Source: Paenibacillus_AB hodogayensis
Lineage (GTDB): Bacteria > Bacillota > Bacilli > Paenibacillales > NBRC-103111
Assembly: GCF_039536325.1 (NCBI RefSeq)
Contig: NZ_BAAAYO010000007.1
Location: 116,986 to 180,985 of the forward strand
DNA length: 64,000 nucleotides
Reading direction: 5' to 3'
Of the stretch, positions 16,976 to 25,944 are shown piece by piece. A program made the position numbers and the translations under genes. The notes under the pieces are model-generated. The model saw only the letters and a list, made by a program, of their open reading frames with translations. It did not search any database and had not been told where the DNA came from. The stretch's first letter is position 1; each line of letters starts with the position of its first letter.

Positions 16976-17917
16976 ATGAGTAAGAGTATGGAATCGTTAA
17001 CCACTGTTTCAATCAGGCGCAGGGTTCCGGCAGTCCGATCAGGCTGGCGCTACCGCTATGTGCTGAAGCCGCTGCTTTTTTTGCTGCCTGCACTTGTGCT
17101 GTATGCCGTCTTTTTCGTTTATCCGTTCGTGTACACGCTGTTTCTGAGCTTCCACGAATGGGACATGATCAGCCCGGATCGAACGTTCGTCGGACTGGAC
17201 AACTTCCGGCAGCTGCTTCACGACGAAACGTTCTGGACCGTCCTGAAGAACACGGTCCGCTATGTGCTGATGACGCTGCCCGTGTCGATGGCAATCGGCC
17301 TGACGCTTGCGCTGCTTACCGAAAGCTTGATTCGGGGACGCGCCGTGTATCGCTTCGTCTTCTACTTGCCGGTTGTATCCTCTATCGCCGTCATCGCGCT
17401 CGTGTGGAGCTTTATGTATAATCCCCACGACGGACTGGTGAACGAAAACTTGGGCATGCTCGGCATCCGGGGACCCAATTGGCTCTCCCAGTCCGGGACG
17501 TCGCTATGGGCGGTGGCGATCGTCGGCATCTGGAAAAGCTTCGGCGCGGAAATGCTGTTTTTCATTTCCGGTTTAAAATCGATCGACCGCGGTTTGTACG
17601 AGGCGGCTTCGATCGACGGGGCAGGCCGGTTTCAACAGCTCGTCCGCATTAAGCTGCCGCTGCTTTCGCCCGTTCTCTTGTTTCTTGTCATTGTCGGCAT
17701 CATTTCCTCCTTCCAGTCGTTTGCGCTCATTGCAATCTTGACGAAAGGGGGCCCGAACAACTCCTCCAATGTGCTCGTGTACGAAGTGTATCAGGAGGCG
17801 TTCCAATATTTTAACGTCGGCAAGGCCGCCGCCATATCGATCGTGATGTTCCTGCTGGTCGCATTCGTTACGGTCGTGCAGCTGCGGCTGTCGCGAAATA
17901 CGGTCCACTACCAATAA
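16976..17917 (+). CDS. ABC sugar/glycerol-phosphate transporter permease, UgpA-like
   Basis: About 313 residues. ATG 16976 and ATG 16988 are both possible; GGAGG is adjacent to the first and 13 bases from the second. Six transmembrane helices are visible, starting with YVLKPLLFLLPALVLYAVFF, and the EAA loop reads EAASIDGAGRFQQLVRIKLP, where the ATPase docks. It belongs to the MalF/UgpA group of importers. It is the first clear gene after the GlpP leader and is followed 24 bases later by the partner permease. No ATPase gene is in the cluster, so a shared MsmK/UgpC-type ATPase is expected elsewhere. Confidence 0.9.
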   Translation: MSKSMESLTTVSIRRRVPAVRSGWRYRYVLKPLLFLLPALVLYAVFFVYPFVYTLFLSFHEWDMISPDRTFVGLDNFRQLLHDETFWTVLKNTVRYVLMTLPVSMAIGLTLALLTESLIRGRAVYRFVFYLPVVSSIAVIALVWSFMYNPHDGLVNENLGMLGIRGPNWLSQSGTSLWAVAIVGIWKSFGAEMLFFISGLKSIDRGLYEAASIDGAGRFQQLVRIKLPLLSPVLLFLVIVGIISSFQSFALIAILTKGGPNNSSNVLVYEVYQEAFQYFNVGKAAAISIVMFLLVAFVTVVQLRLSRNTVHYQ

Positions 17918-17941
17918 AAAGGCGAAGGAGGGCGCACCACG

Positions 17942-18763
17942 ATGCGATCCATGCGTTTTGCCGAGGAAACGTTTAAACACGCGCTGCTTGCCATTCTTGC
18001 TTTTATTGCGCTCATCCCGCTCGTCTGGATGCTGTCCGTTTCGCTGCGTCCGCCGGAGGAGGCATTCGGTCACCTGTTTGCAATCACTCGCGTCGATTGG
18101 CACGGCTATGTGAAGGCATTCACCGCGATCCCCTTTTTCCGCTGGCTGTCCAACAGCTTGCAGATCGGTGTCACGCAGACGCTAGGGGAGCTTTTCATTG
18201 GCGTTAGCGCCGCGTTTGCATTCGCTTACTACCGGTTTCCCGGCAGAGATGCGTTGTTTGTGTTCGTGCTGATGACGATGATGATCCCGATGCAAGTGAC
18301 GATGGTGCCGACGTATTTGATCGTCAGCAAGCTGAATCTGCTCGACACGCTCGCCGGCGTTGTTGTGCCGCACATGGCCAGCGGCTTCGTCATCTTCCTC
18401 CTGCGGCAAACATTTCTGACGGTGCCGAAGGAGCTTGCGGAAGCGGCGACAATCGACGGCTGCGGCTCGTTTCGGGTGCTCTGGCATGTATACGTCCGGT
18501 TGTCGGGCACGATGATATGGACGCTTGCGATCGTTGTTTTTCTCCAAAGCTACAACGAATTCAACTGGCCGCTGCTTGTGCTGACGGATCCGGAGCGGAT
18601 GCCGCTGCCGCTCGCCGTCCAATATTTCCAAGCCGAGACGAACAAAAATTGGACAGCCGCAATGGCTGTCGCCACGATGTCCATGGTTCCCGTCATGCTG
18701 CTGTATCTCGTCGCTCAGAAGCATATGATCCAAAGCTTCACGCAGAGCGGATTGAAAGGCTGA
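17942..18763 (+). CDS. ABC sugar/glycerol-phosphate transporter permease, UgpE-like
   Basis: 273 residues from ATG 17942 with AAGGAGGG upstream. Six transmembrane helices and the EAA motif ELAEAATIDGCGSFRVLWHV place it in the MalG/UgpE group. It pairs with the permease just upstream and with the binding protein at 19813. The gene between them and the binding protein encodes a phosphoesterase, which implies that the imported compound is a phosphate ester. Confidence 0.92.
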   Translation: MRSMRFAEETFKHALLAILAFIALIPLVWMLSVSLRPPEEAFGHLFAITRVDWHGYVKAFTAIPFFRWLSNSLQIGVTQTLGELFIGVSAAFAFAYYRFPGRDALFVFVLMTMMIPMQVTMVPTYLIVSKLNLLDTLAGVVVPHMASGFVIFLLRQTFLTVPKELAEAATIDGCGSFRVLWHVYVRLSGTMIWTLAIVVFLQSYNEFNWPLLVLTDPERMPLPLAVQYFQAETNKNWTAAMAVATMSMVPVMLLYLVAQKHMIQSFTQSGLKG

Positions 18764-18806
18764 CAAGCTGAAAGCCGCTCATTCACAAATAAGGAGAGTG
18801 TTCGTC

Positions 18807-19739
18807 ATGAAGAATCAAGACAAAGGGATGCAAGTGATCGTTCCGGAGCTCGCGGAACGAACGACGATGAGACCGTGGTTCGGGGAGCCAATGGCGCCGC
18901 AAGGAGAAGATTTCAGCTTCGTTATCTTGGGCGACCGCACGGGCGCAGCCGTTCCAGGCGTTTTCGAGCAAGCTTTGGCGCTGACGAAGCGATTGCGGCC
19001 CGACTTCGTCGTATCCGTCGGCGATCTGGTCGAAGGCTACTGGACGAGTGAAGCGGAAGCTCACGAAGAATGGGATGTAGTCGACGCCTTGATCAGAGAC
19101 CTGAACATCCCCTTCTTTCAGACTGTCGGGAACCACGATTTCGCAGGCGAGACGATGGTCAAGGTATGGCGGGAGCGCAAAGGTCTCACCTATTACGCCA
19201 TACGGGTTCGAGAGGTATTGTTCCTCATTTCGAATACCGAATCAGGCGAACACTCGCTGCCGGAAAACATCCTGATTTCGCTGCAAGAAATGAACCGGAT
19301 GATCCGCCGGGAACCTCACCGGTACACGGAAGCATTAAACGAATACATGGAAGAAAGCGGATGGACTCCCCCTGCCAACGTCGAGGACTACATTATCGGC
19401 AGTATCGAGGACGCCCAGATCGACTTTTTCGAGAAGCTGCTCCGGGAGAATGAAGACGTACGGTGGACGTTTGTCGTCATGCACCAGCCTCTTTGGAAAA
19501 AAGAATACGCCTCCTTCAAACGTCTGCAAACGCTGCTCGCCGGGCGGAAGCATACGATCTTCGCCGGGCATCTGCATTTCTTGGAAGCTACGAATGTCGA
19601 AGGCAGCCTCTATATTCAAGTAGGCAAAAGCGGTGGATCAGGGCTTCGTGATTCCCATCGTGTCCTGTGGGTTCGCATGCGTGACGGGGTGCCGCATTTT
19701 CTGCCGATCAAGCTGGACGGCGTCGACGAGTTGGAGTAG
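18807..19739 (+). CDS. calcineurin-like metallophosphoesterase (first of two paralogues)
   Basis: 310 residues from ATG 18807 (AAGGAGAG upstream); no signal peptide, so cytoplasmic. Metal-site motifs are in order: VILGDRTG, VVSVGDLVEGY, TVGNHDF, VVMHQPLW and FAGHLHF. The first motif has GDR where many relatives have D-x-H. GpdQ-type members split glycerophosphodiesters, and position inside a GlpP-controlled Ugp-like operon suggests cleavage of an imported phosphodiester to glycerol-3-phosphate; this is inference. A paralogue at 21161 lies beyond the binding-protein gene, sharing DFVVSVGDLVEGY, EEAHEEWD and WTFV-MHQP stretches. Confidence 0.88.
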   Translation: MKNQDKGMQVIVPELAERTTMRPWFGEPMAPQGEDFSFVILGDRTGAAVPGVFEQALALTKRLRPDFVVSVGDLVEGYWTSEAEAHEEWDVVDALIRDLNIPFFQTVGNHDFAGETMVKVWRERKGLTYYAIRVREVLFLISNTESGEHSLPENILISLQEMNRMIRREPHRYTEALNEYMEESGWTPPANVEDYIIGSIEDAQIDFFEKLLRENEDVRWTFVVMHQPLWKKEYASFKRLQTLLAGRKHTIFAGHLHFLEATNVEGSLYIQVGKSGGSGLRDSHRVLWVRMRDGVPHFLPIKLDGVDELE

Positions 19740-19812
19740 TGGCTCGTGGTTTGACAATCGAACACAGGAGAATGGAAGATTGACAAATTAATCTGAAGAG
19801 GTGTTCTTTAAC

Positions 19813-21108
19813 ATGAAGAAGCCGATCAAAGGAATGCAAGCTATCGTACTGATCCTTATGTTCATCTTGTTCGTTGCTGGCTGTGGTAACGCGAAGAACA
19901 CTGCCGATGGAGGAGCATCGGAGACGATCGCACCAGCTGCGGCGACTCCAATCGAAATCGAGTTCTGGCATGGCGTTTCCGAATTAATCGACAAAATGAC
20001 CGAAGCGTACAACCGCTCGCAGACGAAGGTGATCGTGAAGTCGGTCGTCGTGCCCAACTACTATGACGGCATCGTCGAAAAGCTGCAGGTGCAGGCGGCG
20101 GCCAAAAAAATGCCCGATGTCGTGACGATGGGGCTGAACTATACGAAATTTGCCATCGAAACGATGCATGCCATTTCGCTCGAGCCGTTCATCAAAAAAG
20201 ATGCGTATGATACGAGCGACTATTTTCCGAGCATGCTGAATCTCGGCAAGACGAGCGAAGGCCAACAAATCGGCATGCCTTTCGGCATCAGCACGCCGGT
20301 GCTGTTCTACAATGCAGATCAGTTCCGCGAAGCCGGCCTGAACCCCGACGCGCCGCCAAAAACGTGGGACGAGCTGAGTGAATACGCGAAAAAACTGACG
20401 ACAAACGGTCATTACGGCGTCAGTGTCAACATTGATTACGCCTGGCTGTTTCAGGCGCTGCTGCAAACGTTAGGCGGCTCCATGATGGCACCGGACGGCA
20501 AAACGGTCGGAATCGATTCGCAAGCGGGAGTCAAAACGATGAAATACGTCTCCGATCTGATTAACGCCGACAAATCGATGCCGCTTCTGACGAACACACA
20601 AGGATGGGAAGCGATGAGCAAAGGAAGCATCTCCATGTTCGTGAATACTTCGTCCGGCTTGGAAACGATTCGCTCCCAAGCGAAATACGAGCTGCGCACG
20701 GCGCCTTTCCCGATGCACGAGGGCAAACGGTTCGTACCGGCAGGAGGGGCGAATCTGATGATATTTGCCGCAGACAAGGCGAAGCAGGAAGCCTCGTGGG
20801 ATTTTATCAAATATTTGACCGATACGAAGCAGGCGATTCCGTACGCCAAGTCGACCGGCTATATGGTATCGCGCAAGAGCTCGCTAAACGATCCGGATAT
20901 GGCGCAATACTTGAAAGACAAGCCTGCGGCCAAGGCGACTTACGATCAGGTCGATCAAATGGTGCCTTGGTTCAATTTCCCGGGCACGGGCGGATCGAAG
21001 TTTGCGAAAATCATATCGGACCAAGTGCAGGCGGCGATGCAGAACCAAAAGACGCCCGAGCAAGCGATGAAGGATGCGGCCGCGCAAGCCAATCCGTTGA
21101 TCCGCTAG
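19813..21108 (+). CDS. extracellular solute-binding lipoprotein, UgpB-like
   Basis: 431 residues from ATG 19813. A signal peptide ends in a lipobox (LFVAGC), so the mature protein is anchored by a lipidated cysteine at about residue 24. The body follows the UgpB/MalE cluster: IEIEFWHGVSELIDKMTEAY, PDVVTMG, GMPFGISTPVLFYNADQFRE, PKTWDEL and a C-terminal KTPEQAMKDAAAQANPL. The WHG...L opening is characteristic of glycerol-3-phosphate and glycerophosphocholine binders. It belongs with the two permeases upstream and lies between the two phosphoesterase genes. Confidence 0.92.
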   Translation: MKKPIKGMQAIVLILMFILFVAGCGNAKNTADGGASETIAPAAATPIEIEFWHGVSELIDKMTEAYNRSQTKVIVKSVVVPNYYDGIVEKLQVQAAAKKMPDVVTMGLNYTKFAIETMHAISLEPFIKKDAYDTSDYFPSMLNLGKTSEGQQIGMPFGISTPVLFYNADQFREAGLNPDAPPKTWDELSEYAKKLTTNGHYGVSVNIDYAWLFQALLQTLGGSMMAPDGKTVGIDSQAGVKTMKYVSDLINADKSMPLLTNTQGWEAMSKGSISMFVNTSSGLETIRSQAKYELRTAPFPMHEGKRFVPAGGANLMIFAADKAKQEASWDFIKYLTDTKQAIPYAKSTGYMVSRKSSLNDPDMAQYLKDKPAAKATYDQVDQMVPWFNFPGTGGSKFAKIISDQVQAAMQNQKTPEQAMKDAAAQANPLIR

Positions 21109-21160
21109 CGGACAACTGAAGAGGGGAATGATTCCCTTTACAATTGAGAGGAGAATACCG

Positions 21161-22192
21161 ATGCTTACAAATTTGAATAATTCCACTGCCTTTTTTACAG
21201 ACGATAAGCTGACGCATACCGGCAAAATACCGTTGACCGGCGAGCTTCGGGCTGAAACGAAAGCGGACTTTGCTTTCGCGATCGTCGGCGACCGGACGGG
21301 AATCGCCGTTCCCGGCGTCTTCGAAAGCGCCATGCAGGCCGTCAAATCATTGCAGCCCGATTTTGTCGTATCCGTCGGGGATTTGGTGGAGGGCTACTGC
21401 AGCGATGCGGAAGAAGCGCATGAAGAATGGGACGAGATTGATTCGCTGATTGGGGCGCTGTCGCTGCCTTTTTTCCAAACTATTGGCAATCACGACTATA
21501 GCGGCAACAAGTTTATGCGGGATGTGTGGCGCGAGCGCAAAGGCAGCGAATACTACGCTTTCCGCCGTCATGACTGTTTGTTTCTGGTCGTGAATACGGA
21601 GCCTTCGAAGGAAGGCGAGCCTGGGGAATTCGAGTTCTGGAGGCGCTATATCCGTTCGATCCGGCGCGAGCAGGAACGGTTCCAAGAGCTGACGACGCAA
21701 TTTCTGGAAGCGTACCATCGGAATTTGGAGGCGGCTGGCGAGCACCCGTATCGCGAAACGGCCGGATTTCCGACAATCGACGACGGGCAAATCGAGTTTT
21801 TCCGAGAGGTGCTTTCGCACAATCAAGATGTTCGCTGGACCTTTGTATTCATGCATCAGCCGGGCTGGAAAACGAACGTGCGGCAGTATGAGCGCCTGAT
21901 GGGCATGCTGCAGGGAAGATCATATACGGTTGCGGCGGGTCATCTCCATTACGTGGAGCTGAGCGAGGAGGACGGCAACCCGCACATTCAAGTCGGCAGC
22001 GCAGGCGCTTACAATTCACACGCCGAGAGCATTTACGGCGGCAAGCCGTCTGTCAAAGACGGGAATTTTTCCGGAAAGGGGACTCCTCCCTGCATATTGT
22101 GGGTGAGCATGAAGGACGGGACTCCGAGCGTTTCCGTCATTCCGCTGCATGCTTTTGCAAGCGTGGAAGGTTACAAGCGAAGCGCCGATTGA
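21161..22192 (+). CDS. calcineurin-like metallophosphoesterase (second paralogue)
   Basis: 343 residues from ATG 21161 (GAGAGGAG nine bases upstream). Motifs AIVGDRTG, VVSVGDLVEGY, TIGNHDY, VFMHQPGW and VAAGHLHY match the copy at 18807; this one is longer, with a charged insertion around residues 150-200 and a tail after the GHLH motif. It has no signal peptide. Two related cytoplasmic esterases in one uptake operon suggest two substrate classes or two steps. The gene duplication could have occurred around the binding-protein gene. Confidence 0.88.
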   Translation: MLTNLNNSTAFFTDDKLTHTGKIPLTGELRAETKADFAFAIVGDRTGIAVPGVFESAMQAVKSLQPDFVVSVGDLVEGYCSDAEEAHEEWDEIDSLIGALSLPFFQTIGNHDYSGNKFMRDVWRERKGSEYYAFRRHDCLFLVVNTEPSKEGEPGEFEFWRRYIRSIRREQERFQELTTQFLEAYHRNLEAAGEHPYRETAGFPTIDDGQIEFFREVLSHNQDVRWTFVFMHQPGWKTNVRQYERLMGMLQGRSYTVAAGHLHYVELSEEDGNPHIQVGSAGAYNSHAESIYGGKPSVKDGNFSGKGTPPCILWVSMKDGTPSVSVIPLHAFASVEGYKRSAD

Positions 22193-22272
22193 AATCGATC
22201 GCAGCCGAGCAATCCAATGCGCTGTTGAAAAAGTAGGCGGCATGCGCCGTGCAGGAACGGAGGGCAATCGAA

Positions 22273-23115
22273 GTGAACGTGGGGCATCTGGCTCAGCTGC
22301 AAACTTATTTTTTCGACCTGGACGGGTGCGTGTATTACGGAGACCAGCCCGCGCCGGGGGCTAGGGAACTGCTCGAACGACTCCGGTCGGAAGGGCGTAA
22401 CGTCGGGTTTATTACGAACAACTCGCGGCAGACTGCGGAAGAAGTCGCCGCGAAGCTGCGGCGGTTCGGCATCCGGGTCGCTCCCGGCGAGATTGTAACC
22501 GCGGCGGATGCGGTAGGTTATTATCTCGCCGAACGTTATGGCAAAGCGAAGGTCAAAGTTGCCGGCTCCGAGGCGCTGCGGAAGTCGATCGCCGCTTGCG
22601 GGCACGCGGTTCTTTCGGACCGCTCTGACGAGAGGGCAGACTTCGTCGCCGTAAGCCGGGATGTGGATTTCACCTACGAGAAGCTGCAATGGATCGCGGC
22701 GGAATCGGCGCGGGGGGCAATGATTGTAGCAGCTAATCCCGATCTGCACCACCCCGGCGTCGATGGCATTCGCGTTCCGGAGACGGGCGCGCTGGTCGCG
22801 GCGATCGAGGCGGTATGCAGTACGGCCGCGGAAATAATCGGCAAGCCGGAGCCGTATTTGTTCGTTCGCGGCATGCGGCTGCACGGAAGCTCCCCGGAGC
22901 AATGCATCATGGTCGGGGATAATGCGGAGACCGATATACGGGGAGCCCGCCGGGCGGGGATGCGATCGATCTGGCTGGCGGGAGATCACACTCCTGTTGG
23001 ACTGGGGCAAACGGATCTGGCGCCTGACTTGATCGTGCGGAATATGCGCGAGCTTTATGAGTGGTATACGCTTGCCGTCAACGGCAGGATGCGTCTTCCC
23101 ATGACTGGCGAATAA
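22273..23115 (+). CDS. HAD-IIA phosphatase, NagD/phosphoglycolate-phosphatase-like
   Basis: 280 residues from GTG 22273, which has GGAGGG eight bases upstream; GTG 22249 is less likely. HAD motifs: nucleophile FFDLDGCVY, motif II FITNNS, lysine in IGKPEPYLF, and acidic motif MVGDNAETDIRGARRAGM. The class IIA cap is typical of NagD, AraL and eukaryotic PGP, the last of which dephosphorylates glycerol-3-phosphate. As the last gene of the GlpP-linked operon it may remove phosphate from the product of the phosphoesterases; this is inference. A strong terminator follows. Confidence 0.9.
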   Translation: MNVGHLAQLQTYFFDLDGCVYYGDQPAPGARELLERLRSEGRNVGFITNNSRQTAEEVAAKLRRFGIRVAPGEIVTAADAVGYYLAERYGKAKVKVAGSEALRKSIAACGHAVLSDRSDERADFVAVSRDVDFTYEKLQWIAAESARGAMIVAANPDLHHPGVDGIRVPETGALVAAIEAVCSTAAEIIGKPEPYLFVRGMRLHGSSPEQCIMVGDNAETDIRGARRAGMRSIWLAGDHTPVGLGQTDLAPDLIVRNMRELYEWYTLAVNGRMRLPMTGE

Positions 23116-23131
23116 TCTCAAATCATCGGAA

Positions 23132-23156
23132 GGGCTGCGAGCAGCAGCCCTTTTTG
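23132..23156 (+). terminator. rho-independent terminator of the phosphoester operon
   Basis: GGGCTGC (23132-23138) and GCAGCCC (23144-23150) around GAGCA, followed by TTTTT; it lies between convergent genes. Confidence 0.85.
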
Positions 23157-23167
23157 CATGCGCGGAA

Positions 23168-24208
23168 TCAAAGCCTCTTCGCCGTCGAACCTTCATAAAA
23201 GCCTCCCTGCAGCAAAATATGCTCGTAGGGCAAATGCGGATTTGCCATTCGCCATAGCATTCGCTCGGCGGCACGGATTCCGGCCTCCCGGATCATAAGC
23301 AGCGGCCGCGATAGCTCGGGTACAAAGGCGTTCTCGGTATGCGCAAGACTGATCAGGGAAATATGGTCGGGGATGCGCTTGCCGAGCAAGCTGCAAGCAT
23401 TGTAGATCCAGACGAGATCGTGATTGACCGCACTTAATAGGGCTGTGGGCTGCACTTGCTGCAGCTTATCGATTAACCGCGTCGTCCAGTTGACCTGCTC
23501 TCCCGAACCCGTGGTGATATGCTCGTCGGGGTTCACTTCCAGGCCCGCCTCTCTCATCGCATTGACGAAAGACTGCCAGCGCAAAATAAATCCCCTGTGA
23601 ACGTAGATATTGCCAATATACATAATTCGGGTATGGCCTTTTGCCAGCAAATAACGCACCGATTCGTGAATCGCTGTCCCGACATCCCATACGACGCTAT
23701 CCACCTTTGCCGCAGGCCCCGGGAAATTGATCAAGATACGCGGAATCGAATAGCGCAGCAAATGCGCTTCCTGTTCCTGCCCGATCATCGGCGTAATAAA
23801 AACGCCGTCGCAATATTCCAATTGCTGCAGTTTCGCCCAATTTTGCAGCGTGACGCCTGGTTCGAGACGATAAGGAATCGTCACCGTTTCGATCGAATGC
23901 CCGTATTCCGACAGCTTCTCCTGCAGCCCGTTTAAGATCAAGTGAATCATATCGAACGATCCGGTCCAGTCGGAAATAACCATCTTGAACCGGGAGGGCT
24001 TATGGGGATGCAGCGGAATCCGTTCGACGGCATGAACCCGTTCCTGATCCTTGCTCCGGTATCCGATTTCCTGCGCGACTTTATGGACATGATTCCGGGT
24101 CTCCTCGGACATGCCGGACAGACCTCGCAGAGCTTTGGACACCGTATGTACCGACAGTCCCGACTTCCGGGACAAATCTTGCAGGGTAACCGATTTCTTC
24201 TTACGCAT
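23168..24208 (-). CDS. LacI-family transcriptional regulator
   Basis: 346 residues. The N-terminal LacI HTH reads VTLQDLSRKSGLSVHTVSKA with hinge region RNHVHKVAQEIGY; the periplasmic-binding-protein-like effector domain follows. It is divergent from a FAD oxidoreductase / lipoprotein / beta-helix operon and very likely controls it, with interleaved inverted repeats in the 157-bp gap. The C-terminal stretch RAAERMLWRMANP...YEHILLQGGFYEG is closely copied in a gene fragment at 54675-54840, showing that a second member once existed. Start ATG 24208 has GGAGCTCC-like purines upstream (AAGGAGC). Confidence 0.92.
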   Translation of the reverse strand: MRKKKSVTLQDLSRKSGLSVHTVSKALRGLSGMSEETRNHVHKVAQEIGYRSKDQERVHAVERIPLHPHKPSRFKMVISDWTGSFDMIHLILNGLQEKLSEYGHSIETVTIPYRLEPGVTLQNWAKLQQLEYCDGVFITPMIGQEQEAHLLRYSIPRILINFPGPAAKVDSVVWDVGTAIHESVRYLLAKGHTRIMYIGNIYVHRGFILRWQSFVNAMREAGLEVNPDEHITTGSGEQVNWTTRLIDKLQQVQPTALLSAVNHDLVWIYNACSLLGKRIPDHISLISLAHTENAFVPELSRPLLMIREAGIRAAERMLWRMANPHLPYEHILLQGGFYEGSTAKRL

Positions 24209-24240
24209 GCGGGAGCTCCTTTCTCGGATGCCATTAATTT

Positions 24241-24299
24241 TTCCAGTTTCATTTTATATAAAATGCAAGTATTTTTCAACTGGAAATAAAACTTGCATT
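24241..24299. promoter_or_regulatory. AT-rich divergent promoter region with two interleaved inverted repeats
   Basis: TTCCAGTT (24241-24248) pairs with AACTGGAA (24278-24285), and AATGCAAGT (24262-24270) with ACTTGCATT (24291-24299). A TTTTATATAAAA palindrome (24252-24263) lies between. This is a plausible operator field for the LacI protein and the divergent operon. Confidence 0.5.
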
Positions 24300-24365
24300 C
24301 CAATAAAATCGAATTGAAATCGGATACAAAAAAAGACGATCGACACAGCAAGGGGAGAGGGAGCC

Positions 24366-25925
24366 ATGCACAGCATCGATTTTGGCAAGATCAAGTACGA
24401 AGCCAATTCGGCCGTCGAAGCGAGCCCGTCTTTGGTACACGCGGATTTATGCGTTTACGGGGGGACCTCGGCCGGGATTGCCGCAGCCATCCAAGCTCGC
24501 CGGATGGGGCTGAACGTCGTCATAGTCGAGTACGGCCGTCATTTGGGCGGCTTGACGGCAGGCGGATTGGGCGCGACGGATATTGGCAATAAAGCTGCGA
24601 TCGGAGGGATTGCCCGCGAATTTTACGAAGCGGTCGGCAAGCATTATGGAAGCGAGGAACCGGATGGAACGAAGTGGACCTTTGAACCGAGCGTTGCGAA
24701 ACGGATTTATGAAGCTTGGCTGCAATCGGCTCAGGTGGCTGTCTACTTCAATCAGCAGCTGGACAGGGTGGACATGCGCGAGGGGAACATAACGCAGTTG
24801 ACGATGCGCAACGGCAACCGGTTCGAGGCCGCGGTCTTTATCGATGCCTCGTACGAAGGGGATCTGCTGGCACGCGCCGGAGTCGGATATCATGTCGGGC
24901 GGGAAGCGAACTCGATTTACCGCGAAACGCTTGGGGGCGTGCATTACGGGCACCCGAACCATAATTTCAAAGCTTGGGTTGATCCTTATACGATCCCGGG
25001 AAAACCGGACAGCGGATTGATACCGGGCGTGACGGACGCTCCCGTTCTGCGGCAGGGGCAGGGCGATGCAAGCGTGCAAGCTTACAACTTTCGCATATGC
25101 CTGACGAATGTGCCCGATAACCGCATTCCGTTTCCGCAGCCTCCTGGTTACGATCCGGACACCTATACGCTGCTGGCCCGGTATATTCAGGCCGGCGTGT
25201 GGGACGCGATGCGCTTGCATAAAACGATGCCGAACGGGAAAACCGATTTGAATAATTTCGGCGCGGTTTCCACCGATTATATCGGGGGCGGCGATAAGTG
25301 GCCGGAAGGCGGTACGCATATCCGGGAGAGTTTGTTTCAGGAGCATTTCCGCTACAATCTGGGGATGCTGTACTTCCTCAGCCACGACGAACGGGTACCT
25401 GAACCGATACGCCGCGAAGTCGGACAATGGGGCCTTCCCGCGGACGAATATCCGGACAGCGGACATTGGACGCCGCAGTTATATGTCCGGGAAGCGCGCC
25501 GTATGGTGTCGGAAGTCGTCATGACCGAGCATCATTGCCGAGGATATGACGTGGTGGACGATCCGGTCGGCCTGGCGGCGTATACGATGGATTCGCATAA
25601 TTGCCGCCGTCTCGTCATTGACGGGAGATGCGTCAATGAAGGGAATGTGGAAACGGTTCCCGCTGCGCCTTATCCGATTTCGTATCGCGCCATCGTACCG
25701 AGAGGGGAGGAGTGCGTCAATTTGCTCGTGCCTGTTTGCTTGTCCGCCTCCCATATCGCGTTCGGCTCGATCCGGATGGAGCCGGTATTCATGATACTGG
25801 GGCAATCGGCGGCGACGGCGGCCGCTCTCGCTCTGGAAGCGGGCTGCGCCGTGCAGGACGTGGAATACCCGAAGCTGCAAGCGAAACTGCTCGAAGATAG
25901 ACAGGTGCTGGCTTGGAAGAAATGA
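24366..25925 (+). CDS. FAD-dependent oxidoreductase (FAD_oxidored, PF12831 type)
   Basis: 519 residues from ATG 24366 (AAGGGGAGAGG upstream). The N-terminal Rossmann motif is LCVYGGTSAGIAAAIQARRM followed by VVIVEYGRHLGGLTAGGLGATD. The conserved VFIDASYEGDLLARAGVGYH and the C-terminal GQSAATAAALALE complete the FAD site. Such proteins occur beside carbohydrate genes in Paenibacillus and other soil bacteria but their substrate is unknown. No signal peptide is seen. It is the first gene of an operon with a binding lipoprotein (19-base gap) and a Tat beta-helix protein. Confidence 0.88.
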   Translation: MHSIDFGKIKYEANSAVEASPSLVHADLCVYGGTSAGIAAAIQARRMGLNVVIVEYGRHLGGLTAGGLGATDIGNKAAIGGIAREFYEAVGKHYGSEEPDGTKWTFEPSVAKRIYEAWLQSAQVAVYFNQQLDRVDMREGNITQLTMRNGNRFEAAVFIDASYEGDLLARAGVGYHVGREANSIYRETLGGVHYGHPNHNFKAWVDPYTIPGKPDSGLIPGVTDAPVLRQGQGDASVQAYNFRICLTNVPDNRIPFPQPPGYDPDTYTLLARYIQAGVWDAMRLHKTMPNGKTDLNNFGAVSTDYIGGGDKWPEGGTHIRESLFQEHFRYNLGMLYFLSHDERVPEPIRREVGQWGLPADEYPDSGHWTPQLYVREARRMVSEVVMTEHHCRGYDVVDDPVGLAAYTMDSHNCRRLVIDGRCVNEGNVETVPAAPYPISYRAIVPRGEECVNLLVPVCLSASHIAFGSIRMEPVFMILGQSAATAAALALEAGCAVQDVEYPKLQAKLLEDRQVLAWKK

Positions 25926-25944
25926 TGCCAAAGGGGATAGTCGG

